Positions 16,076-25,778 are shown, counted from the stretch's first letter. The stretch is 64,000 bases of DNA from Modestobacter italicus (GCF_000306785.1 NC_017955.1:2108001-2172000); one strand, 5' to 3'. A program made the numbers and translations. Notes: generated from the letters alone by a model not told the origin.

Positions 16076-16916
16076 GGCGCGCCTCATTGGGCACCACGGT
16101 GTTGCGGAGCACGCCGAGCCGGTCGACCTCGACCTCGACGACGTCGCCGGGCTGCAGCAGCCACGGCGGGGTGCGGGAGTAGCCGACGCCGGACGGCGTG
16201 CCGGTGGCCAGCAGGTCACCGGGGCGCAGGGTGAACGTCTGCGAGATCAGCGCGAGGGTGTCGCCGACGGTGTAGACCATCTGGTCGGTCGTGCCGTCCT
16301 GCACCGTCTCCCCGTTGACCCGGGTCCGCACCCGCAGTCCGTCGCGCAGGTCGCCGACCTCGGCGGCCGGCACGAGCGGGCCGAGGGGCCCGGAGTCGTC
16401 CCCGTTCTTGCCGAGGATCCACTGCGAGGTGAGCTTCTGCGCCCGCCGCGAGGTGAGGTCGTTGAAGGTCGAGTAGCCGACGACGGCGGCCAGCGCCTGC
16501 TCCGGAGTGGCGTCGAGGAGGGTCTGCCCGACGTAGACCATCACCTCGCCCTCCCAGTCCAGCCCGTCCTCGTTGGCCGGCACCGGCACCGGAGCGCCGT
16601 CCACGGTCAGCGACTGGGTCCACCGGGCGAACAGCGTCGGGTACGGCGGGACGCCCTCGGCGGCGTAGGAGCCCTCGGCGACGTGCTTGAGGTAGTTCAG
16701 CCCGATGCAGATCACCCGGGCGCCGGGCAGCACCGGCGGCACGAACTCCACGTCGCCGGCGGCCACGGTCTCGCCGGTCGCCTCGCCGGCCAGGTGCCCG
16801 GCGGCGTCCGCCCAGAAGTCCGCCAGCCCGGCCAGCACGGTGACCTGTCCGCCGTCCGCGGACAGCGCGGCCACCTCCACCGGGCCGCCCTCGCGGCGGA
16901 TGCCCACGATCCTCAT
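16065..16916 (-). CDS. Fumarylacetoacetate hydrolase (FAH) family protein
   Basis: A 283-residue FAH-fold enzyme. The catalytic domain contains VICIGLNYLKHVAEG, WEGEVMVYVG (metal-binding Glu residues), GYSTFNDLTSRRAQ, WILGKNGDDSGPLGP and LLATGTPSGVGY near the C-terminus. These enzymes cleave or isomerise oxo-acid products of aromatic ring fission, using Mg2+ or Mn2+. The start overlaps the esterase stop by ATGA, and the end overlaps DUF3500. Context suggests a late step in phenolic ring breakdown. Confidence 0.87.
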   Translation of the reverse strand: MRIVGIRREGGPVEVAALSADGGQVTVLAGLADFWADAAGHLAGEATGETVAAGDVEFVPPVLPGARVICIGLNYLKHVAEGSYAAEGVPPYPTLFARWTQSLTVDGAPVPVPANEDGLDWEGEVMVYVGQTLLDATPEQALAAVVGYSTFNDLTSRRAQKLTSQWILGKNGDDSGPLGPLVPAAEVGDLRDGLRVRTRVNGETVQDGTTDQMVYTVGDTLALISQTFTLRPGDLLATGTPSGVGYSRTPPWLLQPGDVVEVEVDRLGVLRNTVVPNEARHER

Positions 16917-17824
16917 GCCGGGTCCCCATCGATCAGGTGCCGCCGCATGAAGGCGACGGTGCGGGCCAGCGCGTCGGTGGCCGCGTCGGGGGCGCCGAGC
17001 CACATGTGGTCGGCGCCGTCGTAGGTGTGCAGCTCGGCGTCGGGCAACCGCTCGGCGAGCCGCTCGCTCTGCACGCACGGGACGAACCGGTCGGCCCGGC
17101 CGTGCAGCAGCAGGAAGGGGGGTGCGGCGGGGGAGGCGTGGGTGACCGGGCTGGCCTGCGCTGCCCGGTCGGGCACCTCCGCCGCGGGTGCGCCGAGCAG
17201 CTGCGCCTCCCGCGTCCCGCGGTCGGTCGGGTCGGTGCCGAGGTCGGTGGTGAAGCCGACGAGGTCGCTGGGGGCGTACCAGGCGGCGACGGCGGCCACC
17301 CGGCTCGACGGGCCGGTCACGCCGACCTCGCCCTCCAGCGCCGCGTCGTCCGGGGTGAGGCCGAGCAGCTCGGCCAGGTGCCCGCCGGCCGACTCGCCCC
17401 ACGAGGCGATCCGGTCGGCGTCCAGACCCAGCTCCGCCGCGCGGGAGCGCAGCCAGCGGACGGCGGCCTTGGCGTCGTGCAGCTGGGCGGGCCAGATCGC
17501 CTCGCCGGAGAGCCGGTAGTCCACGCTCGCCACCGCGACGCCGGCCTGCGCGACCCGCTCGAACGGGGTCGGGTCGGCGTCCCGGTAGGCGGGCCCGGCG
17601 GTGTGCCGGCTGCCCAGCCGCCAGCCGCCGCCGTGCAGGAACACCACGACCGGCGCGGGGCCTGTGTCCGCCGGGAGGTACAGGTCCAGCTCCAGCGGCC
17701 GCGCGCCGGGCAGCGCCGCGTACGGCACGCCGGTGAGCACCCGGACACCGCCGGCGCCGGTCCGGGCGGGCGGCAGCGGCGCGGCGTGGGCAGGCGGGGG
17801 CAGCGGCAGGGCGGGGGCGGGCAC
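16913..17824 (-). CDS. Alpha/beta hydrolase, BD-FAE-like esterase
   Basis: A 303-residue alpha/beta hydrolase without a signal peptide. The oxyanion-hole motif FLHGGGW is near residue 64, the nucleophile elbow GESAGG near residue 143, and a late Asp/His pair is seen in LLHGRADRFVP and DGADHMW. The family (bifunctional feruloyl and acetyl-xylan esterase-like) cleaves aromatic or acetyl esters. It is the first gene of the esterase-FAH-DUF3500 operon, and a tandem palindrome at 17842-17883 lies just upstream. In a flavonoid pathway it could split the depside released by quercetinase. Confidence 0.82.
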   Translation of the reverse strand: MPAPALPLPPPAHAAPLPPARTGAGGVRVLTGVPYAALPGARPLELDLYLPADTGPAPVVVFLHGGGWRLGSRHTAGPAYRDADPTPFERVAQAGVAVASVDYRLSGEAIWPAQLHDAKAAVRWLRSRAAELGLDADRIASWGESAGGHLAELLGLTPDDAALEGEVGVTGPSSRVAAVAAWYAPSDLVGFTTDLGTDPTDRGTREAQLLGAPAAEVPDRAAQASPVTHASPAAPPFLLLHGRADRFVPCVQSERLAERLPDAELHTYDGADHMWLGAPDAATDALARTVAFMRRHLIDGDPA

Positions 17825-17841
17825 GGTCCTCCTCAGGACAC

Positions 17842-17883
17842 GGGTTCGGCGCCGAACCCTGCACGGGGTTCGGCGCCGAACCC
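17842..17883. promoter_or_regulatory. Tandem perfect palindromes upstream of the esterase operon
   Basis: GGGTTCGGCGCCGAACCC, an 18-bp perfect palindrome, occurs twice (17842-17859 and 17866-17883), centre to centre 24 bases. They sit 18 bases upstream of the esterase start and 27 bases beyond the cupin stop. The spacing of a little over two helical turns suits cooperative binding of a dimeric repressor. Alternatively the two dyads form a strong terminator for the upstream cupin gene. Both readings are inference. Confidence 0.55.
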
Positions 17884-17909
17884 GGGGGACGGGTGGCGGG
17901 AAGCGCGGG

Positions 17910-18470
17910 TCAGGCGGTGGGCTCGGGCCACTCGAAGTCGCGCATGAACTGCATGTTGTGCTGCTGCGCGGCCGCCTGCATGCGCGGGAAGTCGGGGATG
18001 AACGGCGGCTGGTCAGGGCTCGTCGAGTCCGTGGGCGTGCCCATGTGCTGGAAGAACCGCTCGAACCCGCCGGAGAGGGTGCCCATCATCCGGGCGTCCT
18101 CCACGATCTGGTAGGCGTGCGCGAAGCCGGCCGGCACGTAGCCGAAGTCGCCGGGCGTGAGCAGCTGGGACTGCTTGGCGCCCTCGCCGTCCTCGAAGAA
18201 CAGCCGGACCTTGCCCTCGAGCACGTAGAACGTCTCGTGGGTCGCGTTGTGCGAGTGCGTCGGGATGACGTCGCCGGCGGGGGAGCTGCTGGTGATGATG
18301 CCGAACTGGTTCTCGGTCTCGTCGCCGGAGAGGAGCACGGTGAACACGTCGCCGAAGAGCTTGGCGTGCTCGCCCTCGCCGCGGCGGAGGACGTAGGGCT
18401 GCGGCTTGCCGGGCAGCACGCCCTGCCACTGCGGACCCTTCGCGGGGTCGATCAGGTACTCGAAGCTCAT
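17910..18470 (-). CDS. Monocupin quercetin 2,3-dioxygenase-like protein
   Basis: A 186-residue single-cupin protein, close in length to the Streptomyces monocupin quercetinase QueD. The metal ligands are visible as His72, His74 and Glu79 in PTHSHNATHETFYVLEG, with His118 in PAGFAHAYQ. The N-terminus (KPQPYVLRRGEGEHAKLFGD) and the SGGFERFF tail also fit this family. Such enzymes open the flavonol C ring with O2, releasing CO and a phenolic depside, using Ni, Co or another divalent metal. The gene is divergent from a DapA-family gene, and an IclR-type operator lies between them. Substrate identity is inferred from family and context. Confidence 0.8.
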   Translation of the reverse strand: MSFEYLIDPAKGPQWQGVLPGKPQPYVLRRGEGEHAKLFGDVFTVLLSGDETENQFGIITSSSPAGDVIPTHSHNATHETFYVLEGKVRLFFEDGEGAKQSQLLTPGDFGYVPAGFAHAYQIVEDARMMGTLSGGFERFFQHMGTPTDSTSPDQPPFIPDFPRMQAAAQQHNMQFMRDFEWPEPTA

Positions 18471-18513
18471 GGCTGCTCCCGGGTGAGGGTCGGCGTTGAC
18501 TGGTCCGAGCTTC

Positions 18514-18529
18514 GGTGACCGGGGTCACC
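18514..18529. promoter_or_regulatory. 16-bp dyad GGTGACCGGGGTCACC in the cupin/DapA divergent region
   Basis: GGTGACC and GGTCACC arms flank two G bases between the divergent cupin and DapA-family genes, 15 bases before an IclR-type operator. It may bind a second regulator. No matching copy was found elsewhere in the window by eye. Confidence 0.35.
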
Positions 18530-18543
18530 AGCACCCAGGGCTG

Positions 18544-18558
18544 TGCCATTCAGCGGCA
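18544..18558 (+). promoter_or_regulatory. IclR-regulon operator copy 2
   Basis: TGCCATTCAGCGGCA, TGCC-N7-GGCA, lies between the divergent cupin quercetinase (start 18470) and DapA-family gene (start 18604), positioned to control both. Confidence 0.6.
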
Positions 18559-18603
18559 ACGATCCTCGGGCGCGGAGCCGCCGGGGAGGGGCAGGATGCC
18601 TGC

Positions 18604-19365
18604 ATGCCCCTGTTCACCGGCGTCGGCGTCGCCCTGGTCACCCTCTTCCGCCCCGACGGCACCCTGGACGCGCCGGTCACCGCCGACCTCGCGGCGCGGC
18701 TGGCCGGGCTCGGCGTGCGCTGCGTCCTCGTCGCCGGGACGACGGGGGAGGCGGCCACGCTCACCCCGGACGAGCGCGACGAGCTCATCACCGCCGTCCG
18801 TGCCGGCCTGCCCGCCGACGTGCCCGTGCTCGCGGGCACCGGTGCACCGACCGGGCGGCAGGCCGCGGAGCTGACCGAGCGCGCCTTCGCCGCCGGCGCC
18901 GACGCCGTCCTCGCGCTGTCCCCGCCCGGGGTCGCCGACCCGCGGCCGTACTACGAGGCGATCGCCAAGGCGGCGACCGGTCCGCTGCTGGCCTACCACT
19001 TCCCGGGCGCGTCGCAGCCCGGCATCCCCGTCGACCTGCTGCCCGAGCTGCCGGTGAGCGGGCTGAAGGACTCCTCCGGCGACGCCGCCCGGATGCTGCA
19101 CGAGCGGGAGGTCTTCCCCGGCGACCTGTACACCGGTGCGACCAGCCTGCTCGGCCTGTGCGGGACGACCGGTGCGGCCGGGGGTCTGGTGGCGGCGGCC
19201 AACGCGGCCCCCGAGGACTGCGTCGCGGCGTTCGCCGGGAACGGTGCCGCCCAGGTGCGGGCCCAGGCAGCCGACCGGGCGGCCGCCGTCGACTTCCCCG
19301 CCGGCTACAAGCGCGCCGCCGCCGAGCGCTTCGGCACCTCCGTCGTCACCCGGGTCGGTCTCTGA
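18604..19365 (+). CDS. DapA-family aldolase (dihydrodipicolinate synthase-like)
   Basis: A 253-residue class I aldolase/lyase of the DapA family, somewhat shorter than the usual 290. The VAGTTGEAATLTPDER motif (residues about 41-56) is the pyruvate-carboxylate site, AYHF carries the catalytic Tyr, and GLKDSSGD contains the Schiff-base Lys. Family members include KDG, 2-keto-3-deoxy-sugar-acid and hydroxy-oxo-acid aldolases. With the IlvD/Edd dehydratase and the dehydrogenase next door, a role in cleaving a 2-keto-3-deoxy sugar acid is likely. The ATG at 18604 follows GGGGAGGGGCAGG. Confidence 0.83.
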   Translation: MPLFTGVGVALVTLFRPDGTLDAPVTADLAARLAGLGVRCVLVAGTTGEAATLTPDERDELITAVRAGLPADVPVLAGTGAPTGRQAAELTERAFAAGADAVLALSPPGVADPRPYYEAIAKAATGPLLAYHFPGASQPGIPVDLLPELPVSGLKDSSGDAARMLHEREVFPGDLYTGATSLLGLCGTTGAAGGLVAAANAAPEDCVAAFAGNGAAQVRAQAADRAAAVDFPAGYKRAAAERFGTSVVTRVGL

Positions 19366-19366
19366 G

Positions 19367-21085
19367 TCAGTGTGATTCGCGGCTGACCTGCGACCCGCTG
19401 GAGCCGCGGAGGAAGTCCAGGTCGGCGCCGGTGTCGGCCTGCAGCACGTGGTCGACGTAGAGCCGCTCCCAGCCCCGCGCGGGCCGGGCGAAGGCGGCGG
19501 TCGTGGCCTCGCTCGGGGTGCGGGCGGCCAGCTCGGCGTCGTCCACCTCGACGTCGATCCGGCGCGCCGCGACGTCCAGGCTGATCACGTCCCCGGTCCG
19601 GACCAGGGCGAGCGGGCCGCCGGCCGCGGCCTCCGGGGCCACGTGCAGGACGACGGTGCCGTAGGCGGTGCCGGACATCCGGCCGTCGCAGACGCGCACC
19701 ATGTCCCGCACCCCCTGCTCGAGCAGCTTCCGCGGCAGCGGCATGTTGGCCACTTCGGGCATGCCCGGGTAGCCCCTGGGCCCGCAGCCGCGCAGCACCA
19801 GCACCGAGTCGGCGTCGACGTCGAGGTCCGGGTCGTCGATGCGGGCGTGGAAGTCCTCGATCGAGTCGAAGACGACCGCCCGGCCGCGGTGCCGCATCAG
19901 GTGCGGTGACGCGGCGGCCGGCTTCACCACCGCGCCGCCCGGGGCGAGGTTGCCCCGGAGGACGGCGATGCCGCCGTGGTCGACCAGCGGCGCCCGGCGC
20001 GGCCGGATGACCTCGGGGTCCCAGACCGGGGCGTCGTCCAGGTGGTCGACGAGCGGCCGGCCGGTGACGGTCAGCGCCGAGGGGTCGAGCAGGTCGCGCA
20101 CCTCGCCGAGCACCGCGAGCAGACCGCCCGCGCGGTGCAGGTCCTCCATGAGGAACCGGCCGGCCGGCAGCAGGTCCACCAGCACCGGCACCCCGGACCC
20201 GATCCGGTCGAAGTCGTCGAGGGTGAGGTCGATGCCCAGCCGCCCGGCGATCGCCAGCAGGTGGACGACGGCGTTGGTGGAGCCGCCGATCGCGGCCAGC
20301 GCCACGATCGCGTTGGCGAACGAGGCCCGGGTCAGGAAGGTCGACGGGCGGCGGTCGGCGGCCACCATCTCGACGACGAGCCGGCCGGTGCCGTGCGCGG
20401 CCTCCAGCAACCGGCTGTCGGCGGCCGGGGTGCCGGCCAGCCCCGGGACGACGGTGCCCAGGGCCTCGGCCACCAGCGCCATCGTCGAGGCGGTGCCCAT
20501 CGTGTTGCAGTGGCCGCGGCTGCGGATCATCGCCGACTCCGAGCGGGTGAAGTCCTCCGCCGAGAGCGTGCCGGCCCGCACCTCCTCCGACAGCCGGAAC
20601 ACGTCGGTGCCGCAGCCCAGGGGCACCCCGCGGAAGGTGCCGGTCAGCATCGGGCCGCCGGGGACGACGACAGCGGGGAGGTCGACCGACGCGGCGGCCA
20701 TGAGCAGCGAGGGGATCGTCTTGTCGCAGCCGCCGAGCAGCACCAGCCCGTCGACCGGGTTGGCGCGGAACGCCTCCTCCATCTGCATCGCGGCGAGGTT
20801 GCGCCACAGCATCGCCGTCGGCCGGACCTGCGTCTCACCGAGGCCCATCACCGGCAGCTCCAGCGGCGTACCGCCGGCGGCGTGGACGCCGTCGCGCACC
20901 GCGGCGGCCACCTCGGTCAGGTGCCGGTTGCACGGCACGAGGTCCGAGGCGGTGTTCGCGATGGCGATCTGCGGCCGGTCGAACGCGTCGTCCGGTGCGC
21001 CGCGGCGCATCCACGCCCGGTGGATGTAGGCGTTGCGGACGTCGCCGGAGTACCACTGCGTGCTGCGGAGGGCCACGGCCGACAT
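19367..21085 (-). CDS. IlvD/Edd family sugar-acid dehydratase
   Basis: A 572-residue Fe-S dehydratase. Key sites are GLVLLGGCDKTIPSLLMAAA (cluster Cys), RSRGHCNTMGTASTM (second Cys), GGSTNAVVHLLAIAG, and GCGPRGYPGMPEV (third cluster Cys) with VCDGRMSGTAYG near the C-terminus. The group covers dihydroxy-acid, phosphogluconate and C5/C6 sugar-acid dehydratases. The neighbours favour a sugar acid such as rhamnonate, arabonate or xylonate. An ATG at 21085 preceded by GAGGGACAGG is chosen; an alternative ATG at 21097 overlaps the divergent dehydrogenase's alternative start. Its stop almost abuts the DapA-family stop. Confidence 0.87.
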   Translation of the reverse strand: MSAVALRSTQWYSGDVRNAYIHRAWMRRGAPDDAFDRPQIAIANTASDLVPCNRHLTEVAAAVRDGVHAAGGTPLELPVMGLGETQVRPTAMLWRNLAAMQMEEAFRANPVDGLVLLGGCDKTIPSLLMAAASVDLPAVVVPGGPMLTGTFRGVPLGCGTDVFRLSEEVRAGTLSAEDFTRSESAMIRSRGHCNTMGTASTMALVAEALGTVVPGLAGTPAADSRLLEAAHGTGRLVVEMVAADRRPSTFLTRASFANAIVALAAIGGSTNAVVHLLAIAGRLGIDLTLDDFDRIGSGVPVLVDLLPAGRFLMEDLHRAGGLLAVLGEVRDLLDPSALTVTGRPLVDHLDDAPVWDPEVIRPRRAPLVDHGGIAVLRGNLAPGGAVVKPAAASPHLMRHRGRAVVFDSIEDFHARIDDPDLDVDADSVLVLRGCGPRGYPGMPEVANMPLPRKLLEQGVRDMVRVCDGRMSGTAYGTVVLHVAPEAAAGGPLALVRTGDVISLDVAARRIDVEVDDAELAARTPSEATTAAFARPARGWERLYVDHVLQADTGADLDFLRGSSGSQVSRESH

Positions 21086-21107
21086 CCTGTCCCTCATGTC
21101 CGGGACC

Positions 21108-22106
21108 ATGCGAGCCGTCGTCCTCACCGGTCCGGGGGAGTGCTCCGTGCGCGAGGTGCCCGTCCCGGAGGCGACGCCCGGCGAGGTCGTCGTCGAGGTG
21201 GAGCGCGCCGGGGTCTGCGGCACCGACGTCGAGCTGTTCACCGGGGAGCTGTCCTACCTGCAGACCGGCCACTCCTCGTACCCGCTGCGGCCCGGGCACG
21301 AGTGGTCCGGCCGGGTCCGCGAGGTCGGCGCCGGCGTCGACCCGGCCTGGCTGGGCCGTCGGGTCACGGGCGACACGATGCTGGGCGACCGCACCTGCCG
21401 GCGCTGCCGCCGGGGGCGGCAGCACGTGTGCGAGGACCGGCAGGAGGTGGGCATCCGCGGCGGCCGGGCCGGTGCGCTCGCCGAACGGCTCGCCGTGCCC
21501 GCCTGGTCGGTGAAGGAGCTCCCGGACACCGTCGACCCGGTCCTCGGCGCGCTGGTCGAGCCGGGCGGCAACGCCTGGCGGGCGGCGCACGCCGCGGAGG
21601 TCGGGGCCGGTGACCGGGCCCTGGTCATCGGCCCCGGGACGATCGGCCTGCTGACGGCGATGTTCCTGCGCGCGGCCGGGGTCGAGGTCCACCTGCTGGG
21701 CGTCACCGACGCCTCCCTGGACTTCGCCCGCGGGCTCGGCTTCGACGCCGCCCGGACCCGGCCGGCGCTGCCCCTCGACGCCGTCGTCGACGCCTCGACC
21801 GCGCCCGGCTCACCGGCGCTGGCGGTGGACCTCGTAGAGCCGGGCGGGCGGGTGGTCTGCATCGGCATCGCCGGCACGCCGAGCACCGTCGACACCCGGA
21901 CCCTGCTGCTCAAGGACGTCACCGCCGTCGGCGTCCTGTCCGGGTCCCCGGGCCTGGACGCCACGATCGCCGCCTACGCCGGCGGCGCGGTGGACCCGCG
22001 GCCGCTCGTGGCGGCGACCGTGGGCCTCGAGCAGGTGGGTGCCGTGCTCGCCGGGGAGCGGCCCGCGGGCCGTGGCCCGAAGGTCCACGTCGACCCGCGG
22101 GCCTGA
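21108..22106 (+). CDS. Zinc-dependent alcohol/polyol dehydrogenase family protein
   Basis: A 332-residue medium-chain dehydrogenase. Zinc and structural features include AGVCGTDVELFTGE (catalytic Cys, residue about 36), RPGHEWSGRV, and a short TCRRCRRGRQHVCEDR structural-zinc region. The Rossmann segment is ALVIGPGTIGLLTAMFLRAAG. The likely substrate is an aldose or sugar alcohol, given the adjoining IlvD/Edd and DapA-family genes. The ATG at 21108 matches the usual MRAVV start; ATG 21096 is also in frame. The start is only about 22 bases from that of the divergent dehydratase. The stop codon overlaps an insertion-sequence target duplication. Confidence 0.85.
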   Translation: MRAVVLTGPGECSVREVPVPEATPGEVVVEVERAGVCGTDVELFTGELSYLQTGHSSYPLRPGHEWSGRVREVGAGVDPAWLGRRVTGDTMLGDRTCRRCRRGRQHVCEDRQEVGIRGGRAGALAERLAVPAWSVKELPDTVDPVLGALVEPGGNAWRAAHAAEVGAGDRALVIGPGTIGLLTAMFLRAAGVEVHLLGVTDASLDFARGLGFDAARTRPALPLDAVVDASTAPGSPALAVDLVEPGGRVVCIGIAGTPSTVDTRTLLLKDVTAVGVLSGSPGLDATIAAYAGGAVDPRPLVAATVGLEQVGAVLAGERPAGRGPKVHVDPRA

Positions 22107-22112
22107 CGGCTC
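22105..22112. repeat. Left target-site duplication of the insertion sequence
   Basis: GACGGCTC, identical to 23547-23554. It includes the last two bases of the dehydrogenase stop codon. Confidence 0.85.
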
Positions 22113-23546
22113 GGTAGCACGGGGCAGCGTTGAAGTTCTCGGATCTTGACTTGAGGTGATGGCTCTCGGTTCCGAGGAGTCATCACATGCCGGTCACTAC
22201 TCTCGCCCTGACCGCGGAGCTGCCTGAGCTCGGTGGGTCGCTGAGCTGGTCGCAGCTGGAGGCATGGGCGGTGGCGATGCGCGAGGAACTGCCGGCGGCA
22301 GCCCTGGCTGCGGCGTTGGAGGAGCTGCAGGACAGGCTCATCGATCGGGTGTGTGGCCGGAAGTGGCTGCCGGTGCGGGAGCTGCCGGCGCCGTTCGGCT
22401 GCCCGGGGTGTGGGGTGATGAGCGACTTCGAGCGCAAGGGCAAGCGCACCCGGCTGCGGAAGTTCAGCACCGCCGCGGGGGTGGTGGAGATCCGGCTGGC
22501 CAACGTCGGCTGCCGGTCCTGCCGGCGGGTGTTCGCCCCACTGCTCCTGCTGCTGGATCTGTCGGGCAAGAGGCGCACCGACCGGCTGATGGTGGAACTG
22601 GCCGAGCTGGCCACGCAGATGTCCTTCGCCCGGGCCGGTGCGGTCGCCGCCTCCTTCGGGCTGCCGGGCTCGGCCGGGCGGGCGCATGCCGCGGTGGCCG
22701 ATCTGGCGCCGCTGCTCGATGGCGTCGGGCGCCCGGACGTGCCCGGAGCGCCCGCCGGTGCCCAGGTGGTCATCTTCGATGGCACCGGGATGCGTGCGGG
22801 GCGGCGCCGGTTGGGCGTCAACGGCAACATCGCCCTGGGCGTGACCGGGAGGGGCGGGCCGCGCCGGCGGCGGCGGGCCACCACGACCCTGCTCGGGCTG
22901 ACCGTGGGCCAACCGTGGTCGGCGATGGCCGACCAGCTCCGCGACCTGCGCCCGCCGGCGATGGTCGTCGTCGACGGTGAACTGGCGATCACCACGCTGG
23001 CCCAGACGCTGTGGCCCGACGTGCCGATCCAGCGCTGCTGGTGGCACCTGCCCCGCGCACTGCGCTGGGCCCTCTACGCCGACAAGGCACCAGCAGCCTG
23101 GGCCAACACCAGGCGCACCGAGCTGACCGACCTTCTGCACCGGGTCGCCCGTGAACGCCTCACCCACGCCCAGGCGCTGGCCGCCTACGACGCCTTCACC
23201 GCGAGTGTCACCGCCGAGGGCCACCACGCCGCCGGTGAGCTGCTCGCCGGCGCCCGCGACCAGGTCTTCACCTGCCTGCGCCCCGAACTCCGCGCCCGCC
23301 TGGCCCACCTCGGCGGACCCGAACTCGGCTCCGGTGTCCTCGAGCGGGTCATGCGCGAACTCAACGCCCGCACCGACATCGGCGGCAGCCGCTGGTCCAT
23401 CGAAGGCCTACGCGACCTGCTGACCGTGAAGCTGGCCCAGATGACCGACCACCCGGCGTGGACCACACTGACCCAGTCCCTACGCCCACCCAACGCCATC
23501 GCCTTCAACATCAAGACGCTGAACTTCAACGCTGCTTGACGCTACC
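22113..23546 (+). mobile_element. Complete 1,434-bp insertion sequence
   Basis: The element has imperfect terminal inverted repeats of GGTAGC-N5-GCAGCGTTGAAGTTC at both ends (left 22113-22138, right 23521-23546 reversed) and carries one transposase gene. It is flanked by the perfect 8-bp direct repeat GACGGCTC. The 8-bp duplication and the Mutator-like transposase suggest the ISH6 or a related family rather than ISL3. The matching ends and intact transposase suggest a recent, potentially active insertion. Confidence 0.88.
22187..23539 (+). CDS. DDE transposase, ISH6/Mutator-like
   Basis: A 450-residue transposase. Two Cys pairs (C72-PG-C75 and C109-RS-C112) form an N-terminal zinc-finger-like unit. 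The catalytic triad is probably Asp198 (VIFDGTG), Asp263 (VVVDGEL) and Glu386 (SGVLERVMREL), with the Mutator-type CWWHLPRALR helix between the second Asp and the Glu. The last codon lies seven bases inside the right terminus of the element. The frame is intact. The ISfinder family cannot be fixed by eye; ISH6 is the best guess, with ISLre2 and IS256-type as relatives. Confidence 0.85.
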   Translation: MPVTTLALTAELPELGGSLSWSQLEAWAVAMREELPAAALAAALEELQDRLIDRVCGRKWLPVRELPAPFGCPGCGVMSDFERKGKRTRLRKFSTAAGVVEIRLANVGCRSCRRVFAPLLLLLDLSGKRRTDRLMVELAELATQMSFARAGAVAASFGLPGSAGRAHAAVADLAPLLDGVGRPDVPGAPAGAQVVIFDGTGMRAGRRRLGVNGNIALGVTGRGGPRRRRRATTTLLGLTVGQPWSAMADQLRDLRPPAMVVVDGELAITTLAQTLWPDVPIQRCWWHLPRALRWALYADKAPAAWANTRRTELTDLLHRVARERLTHAQALAAYDAFTASVTAEGHHAAGELLAGARDQVFTCLRPELRARLAHLGGPELGSGVLERVMRELNARTDIGGSRWSIEGLRDLLTVKLAQMTDHPAWTTLTQSLRPPNAIAFNIKTLNFNAA

Positions 23547-23552
23547 GACGGC

Positions 23553-23554
<2 letters not shown>
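23547..23554. repeat. Right target-site duplication of the insertion sequence
   Basis: GACGGCTC, identical to 22105-22112. It includes two bases of the complemented stop codon (23553-23555) of the convergent GH1 gene. Confidence 0.85.
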
Positions 23555-24721
<1,167 letters not shown>

Positions 24722-24725
<4 letters not shown>

Positions 24726-25702
24726 GCGGGGACCTCCAGGGTCTCGGGGATGCGCGCGGTCGCGACGACGTCGGCCATGAGGGTCAGGGCAGAGTCGACC
24801 GGCCCGATGTCCGGGCGGGTGTTGAGGAAGCCGTGCAGCATGCCGACCGCGGTGACCTGGCGGACGTCGACGCCGGCAAGCGCGAGCTGCGCGACGAACG
24901 CCTCCCCGGAGCTGCGCAGGTCGTCGTACTCGGCGTTGATCACCAGCGTCGGGCAGAGACCGTCGAGGACGGCGAGCGCGCCGAACGCGTAGCCGTCGGC
25001 CGACGACAGCGGCCCGCCCAGGTAGTTGGTGTTGAAGAAGTCGGTGTCCTTCGGCAGGAACCGCAGCAGCGCCGGGACCTCGGCCATCTTGGCGGCCAGC
25101 GAGGCCGACGCGGGGGGCAGCACCGCGTGCGCCACCGGGTAGATGGGCAGCAGCGCCGCCGGCGGCCGCCCGTCGGCGTCGCGCAGCTTGAGTGCCACGC
25201 CGATGGCGAGGTTGCCGCCGGCGCTGGCGCCGCCGATCGAGAGCCGGGCCGGGTCGATGCCGAGCGCGTCGGCGTTGTCCCGGGTCCAGCGGAACGCGGC
25301 CACGACGTCGTCGTGCGGCACCGGGTGGTGCACACCGCCGTGGCAGAGCCGGTAGTCGACGCTCACCACCACGGCCCCGGCGCGGTCGGCCATCTGCCGG
25401 GCGGTCCAGTCGGCCTCGGGCATATCCAGGTCGCCGCCGAGGAACGCGCCGCCGTGCAGCCACACCAGGCCCGGCCGGTCGGCGTCGTCGCCGTCGGGCA
25501 GGTAGACGCGCACCGGGACCGGGCCGTGCGGGCCGTCGACCGTCTCGTCCCGGGTCCGCACCTGCGGCGGTAGCGGGGCGCCGGTGATCGACATGAACTC
25601 GTCCAGCCGGGCGCGCTGGTCCGGGTCGGCCATCGCCGCCTCGAAGGAGGTCAGGCCCTCGAGCAGGTGGAAGTTCGACGCGATGGCAGGGTGGATCGGC
25701 AC
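24722..25702 (-). CDS. Alpha/beta hydrolase, HSL-like esterase
   Basis: A 326-residue intracellular esterase of the hormone-sensitive-lipase type. WLHGGAFLGGD is the oxyanion-hole motif (about residue 79) and GGASAGGNL the nucleophile elbow (about residue 153). The closing GMLHGFLN contains the catalytic His, with an upstream Asp in NAEYDDLR. It is coupled to the GH1 gene and has an IclR-type operator 77 bases before its start. Cleavage of aromatic or acyl esters on plant glycosides is likely. Confidence 0.87.
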
Positions 25703-25778
25703 GGCGCTCCTCGGTGGTCGACAGCGGTGTCAGCTCGCCGCGAGCATGCGTGACGCCGCTCACCGTGATCACCACCGC

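Noticed and set aside
17842-17883. CRISPR-like direct repeat
   Set aside because: Only two copies with a 6-base spacer; they are palindromic operators or terminator stems, not a repeat-spacer array.
22104-22112. Disruption of the dehydrogenase gene by the insertion sequence
   Set aside because: The stop codon TGA at 22104-22106 is intact because the duplication supplies GA; the protein is full length.
22183-22995. Antisense frame in the insertion sequence
   Set aside because: It is the complement of a well-conserved transposase and has no recognisable domain.
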